Shown here piece by piece: positions 6,091 to 12,070 of a DNA stretch of 12,070 bases (positions are counted from its first letter, which is position 1; every line of letters starts with the position of its first letter). The notes below the pieces were generated by a model, which was not told the DNA's origin, did not search any database, and saw nothing but the letters and a program-made list of their open reading frames with translations. The translations under genes were made by a program, and so were the position numbers. The DNA comes from Fibrobacter sp. GTDB lineage: Bacteria; Fibrobacterota; Fibrobacteria; Fibrobacterales; Fibrobacteraceae. The stretch spans positions 1-12,070 of the forward strand of contig JAFWRL010000178.1 in assembly GCA_017520105.1 (NCBI GenBank), in the 5' to 3' direction.

Positions 6091-6121
6091 AAATCTATAA
6101 TAGATTTTGACTTATGTCACA
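6091..6121 (-). promoter_or_regulatory. Palindromes upstream of the large surface-protein gene (possible operator region)
   Basis: Two dyads lie 40-70 bp before the gene start. AAATCTA (6091-6097) and TAGATTT (6101-6107) form a perfect 7-bp inverted repeat. Overlapping it, TTTGA (6106-6110) and TCACA (6117-6121), separated by 6 bp, match the CRP/FNR-type layout TGTGA-N6-TCACA with one mismatch. Binding by such a regulator is an inference from pattern only. Confidence 0.35.
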
Positions 6122-6137
6122 TGAGAAAACAAAAAAA

Positions 6138-7997
6138 TCAGCCTAAATTGTCCAATATTTCGAATCTTTCGTATAATTTTTCGAGTAAAACCTCGTCATC
6201 GGCAATTTTTTTCTGCAATTCGACGATAAGCGGGGCGTTAGTATAAACTTCGGGCTTCGAAAGTTCCATCTGGAAACTGGCGATTTCCTGTTCCAGTTTT
6301 TCGATTTTTTCAGGGAGGGCGGCGTATTCGCGGTCTTCGTTAAAGCTGCGTTTTTTCTTTTTGGCGGGGGGTGCGGGGGCCGCAGTAGCGGAGCCGGCAC
6401 CCGCGTTAGAGCGGGCCTGCTTTTCGGCTTCTTTTTCGGCGGCGATGCGGGCGGCGTTGGCGGCTTCCTTATCGCGGATTTTCTTGTTCGCCTCGTAATC
6501 GGAGTAGCCGCCGACCGCTTCAAAAACCCGGCCGTTTTCTTCGATGGCGAGGATGCCCGTCGCCACGGAATCGAGGAAGGCACGGTCATGACTGACAGTC
6601 AGGACGGTGCCGTTGTAATCGGCGAGGAGTTCGGCCAAAAGGTCGAGCGTTTCCATGTCCAAATCGTTCGTCGGTTCGTCAAGCACCAAGACGTTGCTCG
6701 GGTGGCTAAAGAGGCACGCGAGCAAGAGTCGGTTGCGTTCCCCGCCGCTTAGCGCGCTAATCGGGCCGCGGGCGCGATCTGCCGAGAACAAGAAGTCTTG
6801 CAAATAACTTAACACATGGCGCTTGACTCCGTTCAACGTAATGTAAGCTTGTCCATCACCGATATTTTCAATAAGCGATTTGTCTTCGCGCAGGCGGGTG
6901 CGCATTTGGTCAAAATACGCGATATGCAAATTGCTGCCCAAACGCACAGAGCCCGAATCCGGCTGGAGTTCACCAAGAATCAAGCGCAATAGCGTCGTCT
7001 TGCCGGAGCCATTCGGCCCCACAATGCCGATGCGGTCGCCACGGCTAATTTCTGTCGAAAGGTCGCTAATAAGCGGGCTCCCGTCATACGAATAAGACAC
7101 GTCCGTCAGGCGCGCAACGAGGCGACCGGAACGGTCGGCTTCCGTAATCTGCATGTTCACATTGCCTGTACGGGAGCGGCGGGCCGCGCGTTCCTCGCGC
7201 ATTTTGATTAAGGCGCGGACTCGCCCCTCGTTGCGCGTACGGCGGGCCTGAATGCCCTTGCGAATCCACACTTCTTCCTCGGCAAGACGTTTATCGAAAA
7301 GCTGGTTCGCCTTTTCTTCTTCGGCAAGCGCCTGGTCCCTGAACTGCACAAACTTGTCGTAGGGGAAATCCCAGCTGCGGACGCGGCCACGATCAAGTTC
7401 AAAAATACGGGTCGCCGTCCGGCGGACAAATGCCCGGTCATGGCTCACGAACATCACGGCGCAATTCAAACGCGTGACAATGCCTTCCAGCCACTGGATA
7501 GCGGGAATGTCCAGATGGTTCGTCGGTTCGTCGAGCAACAGCAAATCCGGGTCTTCGGCCACAGCGCGTGCAAAAAGCACACGGCGTTTCTGTCCGCCGC
7601 TCAAACTGTCATAAGGAGTATCCGCATCGATGCCCGTCTTGCCGAGAATAGCCTCGGCAGTCGCGTTGTGCGCCCCATCGTCTAAAATTTTCTTCGATAT
7701 CACGGAACCGCCGCTCACCACGGACACACGGCCCATCACAATGTCACGCACGGTCCCGTCAAGATGCGAGGGAATTTCCTGAATCATGCGGGAAACTTTG
7801 AGCCCCGCCTTTTTAACGATATCGCCGGAATTAGCCTCCATCTCGCCTGTCAGCACCTTCAAAAGCGTGCTCTTGCCCTCGCCGTTACGCCCGACAAGGC
7901 AAATGCGGTCACCGGCTTCGATATCGAACGAGACGTTATCCAAAAGTGGCGGGCCGCCAAAGCGGAGCAAAATATTCTGCGCAGACAATATGGGCAT
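6138..7997 (-). CDS. uup: ABC-F family ATPase, Uup type
   Basis: A 619-residue protein with two ABC ATPase domains and no membrane segments. Domain 1 has Walker A GRNGEGKS (36-43), signature LSGGQ (132-136), Walker B LLLLDEPTNHLD (152-163) and switch His186. Domain 2 has GPNGSGKT (327-334), LSGGE (416-420), VLVLDEPTNDLD (436-447) and His470. The charged linker between them (about 217-300) contains the RKGIQARRTRNEGRVRAL segment typical of Uup. The C-terminus has an Ala/Lys-rich linker (510-550) and a coiled coil (555-615), as in the DNA-binding tail of Uup. Members act on ribosomes or on branched DNA; the exact role here is not set by the sequence. It lies 87 bp downstream of the CE15 esterase gene and 86 bp before the surface-protein start, same strand. 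No clear Shine-Dalgarno site. Confidence 0.9.
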   Translation of the reverse strand: MPILSAQNILLRFGGPPLLDNVSFDIEAGDRICLVGRNGEGKSTLLKVLTGEMEANSGDIVKKAGLKVSRMIQEIPSHLDGTVRDIVMGRVSVVSGGSVISKKILDDGAHNATAEAILGKTGIDADTPYDSLSGGQKRRVLFARAVAEDPDLLLLDEPTNHLDIPAIQWLEGIVTRLNCAVMFVSHDRAFVRRTATRIFELDRGRVRSWDFPYDKFVQFRDQALAEEEKANQLFDKRLAEEEVWIRKGIQARRTRNEGRVRALIKMREERAARRSRTGNVNMQITEADRSGRLVARLTDVSYSYDGSPLISDLSTEISRGDRIGIVGPNGSGKTTLLRLILGELQPDSGSVRLGSNLHIAYFDQMRTRLREDKSLIENIGDGQAYITLNGVKRHVLSYLQDFLFSADRARGPISALSGGERNRLLLACLFSHPSNVLVLDEPTNDLDMETLDLLAELLADYNGTVLTVSHDRAFLDSVATGILAIEENGRVFEAVGGYSDYEANKKIRDKEAANAARIAAEKEAEKQARSNAGAGSATAAPAPPAKKKKRSFNEDREYAALPEKIEKLEQEIASFQMELSKPEVYTNAPLIVELQKKIADDEVLLEKLYERFEILDNLG

Positions 7998-8036
7998 ACG
8001 CCTATAAATTTAGCATCTGCAAAGCGGATACAGCAA

Positions 8037-8060
8037 ATGCCGCGCGTTTCCGCACGGCAT
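8037..8060. repeat. Imperfect hairpin between the esterase and uup genes
   Basis: ATGCCG (8037-8042) and CGGCAT (8055-8060) pair, then one C/A mismatch and three further pairs close a TTTC loop. It lies 25 bp after the esterase stop codon (minus strand). On that strand it is followed by TTTGCTGT, not a real T-tract, so it is at most a weak terminator or an mRNA-end structure. Confidence 0.4.
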
Positions 8061-8084
8061 CTTCATGGGTAAAATAGGCCTTTG

Positions 8085-9620
8085 CTAAAATCCGATGTTG
8101 TTGATTACTTTGGTTACAAGCCGCATTCCCACGTCATTTTCAATAATAATGACTAGCCTGCCCTTCGCTCTCTCCGGAAGGGTACCTCCCGTAGCACCAA
8201 GTTTACCAAGCTGCATACCGTTGACATCATAAAGTTTCACACGAGCTCCCGACGGAGCCCCGGATACTTCCAGACGACCCTGAACCATACGTACGCCAAT
8301 ATCGGGCCTCACCAAACGCATATCGCCACAACCTGTTGTTGCAGTATCCTTTTTCGCCGAATCCTGAACTGTCGTTTCTTTCTTGGCCGTATCGGGATTT
8401 GAAGCTTTATACGGGAGATCCGGCGTTTCCCAGTCAATCCAGTCGCCATAGTTGTCTATCTTGAATCCCTTGCCGTTCGTGGGCTTCACGTGGATATCGG
8501 TATTCGCGTCCTTGTTGCGGAGGAACTTATCAACAAACGCCGTTACGGACTTGGTCTGGCTCGATGCCGCCTGGCAATGCTCGTGACCGCCGGTAAAGTC
8601 AAACCCGATACGGTCCTCGATTCCCATGGCCTTCCACACCTCGGTCGCCGCCATCATGGACTTGTAGCCCGACTCGTCGCCCAGCCATTCGTAGCCGGGG
8701 TTACCGAGCGCAATCACCGCGCGCGGGGCAATCATGGCAATGAGTTCGTGGTGATCGTGCGGGAGCTTGTACGGATCCTGGCGCTGCAAGCTCTGCATGA
8801 ACCAGCTATAGTTCGTGTTGTCAATCTTCTCGATGTTCGTGCCGCGGCTCGCAAAGTCCGCGGAAGTGCGCCAGGAGTTGATACCGCCACCGCCCGATTC
8901 CTGGGCAATGGTGAGCGTCACGCGTTCGTCGAAGGCGCCTGCGAAAAGCGCCATCTTGCCCGCATAGGAGCAACCCGTCACGGCAATCTTGCTCATGTCG
9001 AGATTGTGGTCCTTGGCAATCAACGCAAGGCCATCAATCAGGCGGCTCACGCCCCACGACCATGCGGAATAGTCCCCGTTCTGGTTCTTGTTGCCGTAGA
9101 ACTTGTAGAAGCCCACGTTCGTGTCCTTCTGGCCGTTCATGGAATACTTTGCCACCTGGTCGTGGCTGAAAGGCACCTGCACAAATCCGCTGAAAATGCT
9201 AGACGAAAGCGAACCCGTGCCGCTGTTCATGCCGATGATAATCGGATGCGGGCCAGCGCCCGATGGGATGTTAAACTTGGAGGTAATCGTCGCCGTCTTG
9301 CCGCCTTCCTTGACCGTCACCGTGAGAGTACCGCCACTGTAGGTAGCACTCACATCTGCCGGGATAGGCTTGTCGCCAATTTCATACTTTTCGATATCTG
9401 CCTTGATTTCGTTACGGCGCTTGCTCCAGTCATCGTACTTGGTGACCTTCGAACCGTCATGGAATTCAAACGGATTGGGCAACTTTTTATTGGATTTGAG
9501 TTCTCCAGCTTTGGCACCCAGGTCCTTGCCCCGGTTTTCGACATCGAAATTGAGCGGAATCTGTGCAGATACCACCGAAAACAGCCCTAAAACAAGGGCC
9601 ACTCCAACAACCTTATTCAT
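8085..9620 (-). CDS. Secreted glucuronoyl esterase, carbohydrate esterase family 15
   Basis: A 511-residue exported esterase expected to cleave the ester between lignin alcohols and 4-O-methyl-glucuronic acid of xylan. Residues 1-19 are a signal peptide (cleavage after VVSA). The alpha/beta-hydrolase core shows the CE15 order: WSWGVSRLIDGL near 187-198, nucleophile motif GCSYAGK (216-222, Ser218, Lys222), AQESGGGG (Glu241) followed by SWRTSADFA (Trp250), and GGHEHCQ with catalytic His348. The residue after the nucleophile is Tyr, where well-studied CE15 enzymes have Arg. After residue 405 comes a Thr/Lys/Asp linker and an 80-residue C-terminal beta module (VKLYDVNGMQ near 461-470) like that of the large surface protein. 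The ATG at 9620 is preferred to the GTG at 9626 because GGAG sits 5 nt before the ATG and overlaps the GTG. Confidence 0.9.
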   Translation of the reverse strand: MNKVVGVALVLGLFSVVSAQIPLNFDVENRGKDLGAKAGELKSNKKLPNPFEFHDGSKVTKYDDWSKRRNEIKADIEKYEIGDKPIPADVSATYSGGTLTVTVKEGGKTATITSKFNIPSGAGPHPIIIGMNSGTGSLSSSIFSGFVQVPFSHDQVAKYSMNGQKDTNVGFYKFYGNKNQNGDYSAWSWGVSRLIDGLALIAKDHNLDMSKIAVTGCSYAGKMALFAGAFDERVTLTIAQESGGGGINSWRTSADFASRGTNIEKIDNTNYSWFMQSLQRQDPYKLPHDHHELIAMIAPRAVIALGNPGYEWLGDESGYKSMMAATEVWKAMGIEDRIGFDFTGGHEHCQAASSQTKSVTAFVDKFLRNKDANTDIHVKPTNGKGFKIDNYGDWIDWETPDLPYKASNPDTAKKETTVQDSAKKDTATTGCGDMRLVRPDIGVRMVQGRLEVSGAPSGARVKLYDVNGMQLGKLGATGGTLPERAKGRLVIIIENDVGMRLVTKVINNIGF

Positions 9621-9625
9621 TTTCA

Positions 9626-9632
9626 CTCCTTT
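9626..9632 (-). promoter_or_regulatory. Shine-Dalgarno site of the CE15 esterase gene
   Basis: AAAGGAG on the minus strand ends 5 nt before the ATG at 9620. It overlaps the in-frame GTG (9624-9626), which rules that codon out as the likely start. Confidence 0.7.
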
Positions 9633-9804
9633 ACCAACAGCCTTCTAACACCTATGTAATTAATATATTCGGTAACACTCCATCTTAGCCAAACTCCAAA
9701 AAATTTTTCATTAACAAAATGTGAATGGAGTTTCCCATTTCTATAAATTGTATATCTCTAGTCGGTATAGGAAAAAAACGACATTATTTCTAAATTTCGA
9801 ACCC

Positions 9805-10899
9805 GTGAAAGCCCTAGTCAGATCATTTATTATTTCATTGTTCATCGGTTCGCTACTGCCGATGAAGGCCCCAGCGCAAGAATCCAACGAGGAATTTCAA
9901 CGCATCTCGGTAGTCCCCGTCATCGGCTATACCGAAGAGACGCAATACCAGTTCGGCGCCATGGCCATCCTGTTCTTCAAGCCATCCTTTGAGGGAGGAG
10001 CTATTTCAGAACTGGATCTTTCTTGCTATGGGACTTCGCGAAAACAACTGACAGGTTCGATATCCCCAAAGTTTTTCTTCCTGAAAGACCGCATCTCAAC
10101 TGACATAGACCTCCACTACGAGAACTGGGTCGGCAATTTCTTTGGAGCAGGCAACAATCCCGACTACGACGACTTCCGCAAGTTCGACCGCGAAACTTTT
10201 TACATCCAAGCTCTCGTCGAAGCGAACTTCGGTACAAAGCAGTGGCTCCCCGCATTCAAGTACGGTCCTTATGTTGAAATAAACCACACGAGTATTGATT
10301 TCGGCAACTACCATTACCACGGCAACATCGAGAAGCCCCAAGACACAGACGGCTGGCGAAACGGCATCGGCTATCATCTTTCGCTCGACACCCGTGACAA
10401 TACCAACTGGGCAAGACACGGCTACCTGGTTCAATGGGGCCATTACTTCTACAACAAAGGTCTAGGCGACTACAGCTACACGCAGCAGGAACTCGATATC
10501 CGGGGATACTCCGAATTTATCTGGAGTACATCCATGGCTGTCGGCATGCTCTGGCAACGCGTCACTGGAGGGGCCCCCTTTGACAAACTAGCGGGGACCG
10601 ACGGGCTCAAGCGGTTCCGCGGAGTCGAGAGGAACTACTTTTACGGGAACCAGGCACTGTTCTTGCAGGTGGAATTTCGCAAAAAGCTGTTCTGGCGCCT
10701 CGCCGGGGATATCTTCTTCGAAGGCGGAAAAACCGGCGACTACTTCAGCGACCTCATGCGGAACAAGTGGCACAGGAGCCTCGGCTTCGGTGGGCGGTTC
10801 GCCCTCAACCAGAGGGAAAACCTGTATGCCCGCTGTGAACTTTCATGGGTCGATTTCAAGCACATCGGCATGACGATGTACGTCCGCGACGCGTTCTAG
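9805..10899 (+). CDS. BamA/TamA-like outer-membrane beta-barrel protein (surface antigen family), no POTRA domains
   Basis: The open frame runs from 9721, but the GTG at 9805 is the likely start: it gives a proper signal peptide (K2, R6, then SFIISLFIGSLL and a cut after APA near residue 24), while the preceding 28 codons encode an unremarkable Tyr/Arg/Lys-rich stretch. The 364-residue product consists of alternating aromatic beta strands and ends in Phe, as outer-membrane proteins do. Omp85-like marks are the DTRD motif (195-198) followed by a Gly-bounded strand, the LKRFRG segment (268-273) corresponding to the conserved RGF/RGY loop, and the strand GDIFFEGGKTGD (301-312). With no room for POTRA domains it matches the short patatin/BamA-barrel type. 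Its substrate, or whether it only forms a pore, is unknown. It is divergent from the esterase gene and convergent with nuoA. Confidence 0.78.
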   Translation: MKALVRSFIISLFIGSLLPMKAPAQESNEEFQRISVVPVIGYTEETQYQFGAMAILFFKPSFEGGAISELDLSCYGTSRKQLTGSISPKFFFLKDRISTDIDLHYENWVGNFFGAGNNPDYDDFRKFDRETFYIQALVEANFGTKQWLPAFKYGPYVEINHTSIDFGNYHYHGNIEKPQDTDGWRNGIGYHLSLDTRDNTNWARHGYLVQWGHYFYNKGLGDYSYTQQELDIRGYSEFIWSTSMAVGMLWQRVTGGAPFDKLAGTDGLKRFRGVERNYFYGNQALFLQVEFRKKLFWRLAGDIFFEGGKTGDYFSDLMRNKWHRSLGFGGRFALNQRENLYARCELSWVDFKHIGMTMYVRDAF

Positions 10900-10910
10900 G
10901 GGTTAAGAAC

Positions 10911-10943
10911 GTCATCCTGAATGCGAAGCATGAAGGATCCAGT
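10911..10943 (+). repeat. Dispersed GA-bulged hairpin repeat, copy 4
   Basis: GTCATCCTGA ... GAAGGATCCAGT. Outer stem ATCCT (10914-10918) / AGGAT (10934-10938), GA opposite GA, inner stem ATGC (10921-10924) / GCAT (10928-10931), loop GAA. It lies 11 bp after the stop codon of the outer-membrane barrel gene, much as copy 3 follows ackA. Confidence 0.7.
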
Positions 10944-10967
10944 CACAGTTCTAGTAAGCGATTAATG

Positions 10968-11008
10968 AAAAAGCGGATGCAAACCCGAAGCTTGCATCCG
11001 CCATTTTT
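10968..11008. terminator. Bidirectional rho-independent terminator
   Basis: GCGGATGCAA (10973-10982) and TTGCATCCGC (10992-11001) form a perfect 10-bp stem with a 9-nt loop, flanked by AAAAA (10968-10972) and TTTTT (11004-11008). It serves both the barrel gene (plus strand) and nuoA (minus strand), whose stop codon is 28 bp away. Confidence 0.88.
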
Positions 11009-11036
11009 GAGATAGAATAATCAACGATATTAAGGA

Positions 11037-11429
11037 TTAATCCTTAACGCTGTTCCAGTCCAGAACGCCCTTCTTGAGGAGGTAGATGTAACCCGATTCA
11101 AGAATGAGAAGGAATGCGAGGAGGATGAACAGCAATTCCCAGCCACCTGCGAGGAACTGGATGGTCCAGGGGTAAATAAAGGCAACTTCGAGGTCAAAAA
11201 CCAAGAAAAGCATGGCAACCATGTAGTATTTGACCGGATAACGCTCATTTGCCGTACCGGAAACGTGAGCCAGACCACATTCGTAGGCAGAACCCTTAAT
11301 AATAGTATGCTTAATTTTGCCCGGATGCAGGAACCAGTTGGCCAAAAGAAGGATTGCGGGTATGCAAAGAGCCATGATGACCAGAATGGTCATGGCGAAC
11401 GTGGTGTCGAATATTTCAACATTACTCAT
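11037..11429 (-). CDS. nuoA: NADH-quinone oxidoreductase subunit A
   Basis: A 130-residue membrane protein, the small NuoA (ND3) subunit of respiratory complex I, which lies at the junction of the membrane arm and the peripheral arm. It shows three membrane spans (about 8-32, 66-92, 97-117), the conserved YECG motif (49-52) in the loop after helix 1, the FDLEVAFIYPW motif with Asp79 and Glu81, and GVLDWN near the end. Length is normal. The start at 11429 has no clear Shine-Dalgarno site. It is followed by a strong terminator and then a convergent unrelated gene, so nuoB and the other complex I genes do not follow it, unlike the common nuoA-N operon. Upstream is a divergent lipoprotein gene. 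Confidence 0.93.
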   Translation of the reverse strand: MSNVEIFDTTFAMTILVIMALCIPAILLLANWFLHPGKIKHTIIKGSAYECGLAHVSGTANERYPVKYYMVAMLFLVFDLEVAFIYPWTIQFLAGGWELLFILLAFLLILESGYIYLLKKGVLDWNSVKD

Positions 11430-11498
11430 AGTGATTTCAAAGATAGTAAAAAAGTTTTTGCTAATTCAATCCCTTTTTGTAAACTATATTTGGTAATC
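11430..11498. promoter_or_regulatory. A/T-rich divergent intergenic region between nuoA and the lipoprotein gene
   Basis: These 69 bp must hold the start signals of both diverging genes. For nuoA there is TTGAAT and TACTAT on the minus strand with a short 15-bp gap. For the lipoprotein there is TATATTTG close to the start. Neither is a convincing full promoter. No Shine-Dalgarno site is visible on either side. Confidence 0.3.
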
Positions 11499-12070
11499 AT
11501 GAAGAAAAAACTCCTTTCTTTTATTTTCTTAGGGAGTACATCGCTCCTCCTCAGTTGCTCCGATGACGAAGCAGCCATGTCGGTAGCACCGACTCCTGTG
11601 GCTGTGGAATCTTCATCTTCCGTTCAGACAAAGCCGCTTTCGTCCCCTTCCTCGAGTTCCCTCCAGACCCCGAAGTCCTCAGCCGTCAAGACCAGTAGAG
11701 ACACGACATTCAAGCATGTAATCGACACCGTCAAATCGGGTTCTAGTATTGATTACCCCGATATCGATGAAACAGAAGTGTTCTGTTGGGAACAGGGTTG
11801 CGAAAAGACTGTCAAACCACGTTCATCATCATCCAAGGCCACAGCAAAGTCTTCGTCTTCACATTCTGCCATAACAATCGACACGCCCGAAAACAAGGCT
11901 CCGACGGTGAACGGCACGACCATGACCGATACTCGAGACAACCAGAATTACAAGCTCATCAACATCGGTAACAAGCTCTGGATGGCGCAGGACCTCAACT
12001 ACGCAGGCGTCACCAGCGAATGCTACAACGAAAACCAAGATAACTGCAAGACAAACGGAAGACTCTACAC
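11499..12070 (+). CDS. Lipoprotein with Ser-rich linker and FISUC (F. succinogenes major paralogous) domain, partial
   Basis: The frame is open from ATG 11499 to the window end, so the 3' part is missing; 190 residues are visible. Residues 1-20 are a lipoprotein signal peptide (MKKKLLSF..., lipobox LLSC with Cys20), predicting a lipid-anchored envelope protein. Residues 30-135 are low-complexity Ser/Thr/Pro/Lys sequence with runs such as SSSS, plus a short segment with two Cys (FCWEQGCEK). From about residue 143 the sequence TDTRDNQNYKLINIG, then LWMAQDLNYA and ECYNENQDNCKTNGRLY, match the opening of the FISUC domain, known mainly from Fibrobacter, where it occurs in many paralogous surface proteins of unknown function. 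The visible cysteines in the domain may form disulfides. No Shine-Dalgarno site was seen. Confidence 0.88.
   Translation, partial: MKKKLLSFIFLGSTSLLLSCSDDEAAMSVAPTPVAVESSSSVQTKPLSSPSSSSLQTPKSSAVKTSRDTTFKHVIDTVKSGSSIDYPDIDETEVFCWEQGCEKTVKPRSSSSKATAKSSSSHSAITIDTPENKAPTVNGTTMTDTRDNQNYKLINIGNKLWMAQDLNYAGVTSECYNENQDNCKTNGRLY

Noticed and set aside
8490..9590. Plus-strand open frame (366 codons) opposite the CE15 esterase gene
   Set aside because: Antisense to a gene with all CE15 motifs; the product is a His/Arg/Val-rich sequence without domain features.
6138..9620. A single esterase-uup-surface-protein operon with shared function
   Set aside because: The gaps are 87 and 86 bp, the surface-protein gene has its own likely regulatory dyads, and uup is a housekeeping-type ATPase, so a functional unit is not supported.

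Overview
The window looks like chromosome of a gut or rumen Fibrobacter (phylum Fibrobacterota, near F. succinogenes). The strongest clue is the partial lipoprotein at the right end, which carries the serine-rich linker and the start of the Fibrobacter succinogenes major paralogous (FISUC) domain. Supporting clues are a secreted glucuronoyl esterase with an extra C-terminal module, moderate GC content, and many intergenic hairpin repeats. No rRNA, tRNA, CRISPR array, phage gene or insertion sequence was seen.

Left part (1-2972): a histidine-phosphatase-superfamily protein and a PAP2 membrane phosphatase lie in tandem on the minus strand. Their 41-bp junction is made entirely of a degenerate 7-bp repeat. 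Acetate kinase (ackA) runs the other way, and a second array of the same kind of heptamer ends two bases before its start codon. The 178 bp after ackA are packed with hairpins: one starting in the stop codon, a dispersed GA-bulged hairpin, a rho-independent terminator, an ATGCCGGA hairpin and a stop-codon-associated hairpin that also occurs at 31-72.

Middle part (2971-9620, all minus strand): reading right to left, a secreted CE15 glucuronoyl esterase, a Uup-type ABC-F ATPase, and a 1026-residue exported protein with an N-terminal carbohydrate-binding-like domain followed by cadherin/Ig-like domains. The esterase and the 1026-residue protein have clear Shine-Dalgarno sites, signal peptides and similar C-terminal modules, suggesting a shared export or surface-anchoring route. 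The esterase should cleave lignin-glucuronoxylan ester links; the large protein may be a fibre- or surface-binding protein.

Right part (9627-12070): a POTRA-less BamA/TamA-like outer-membrane barrel (plus strand) converges with a stand-alone nuoA (minus strand) on a strong bidirectional terminator. Diverging from nuoA is the partial FISUC lipoprotein.

I found no new defence or metabolic system. The most unusual content is non-coding: three families of structured or 7-bp-periodic repeats placed exactly at gene borders, two of them with stem changes on both sides that preserve pairing.
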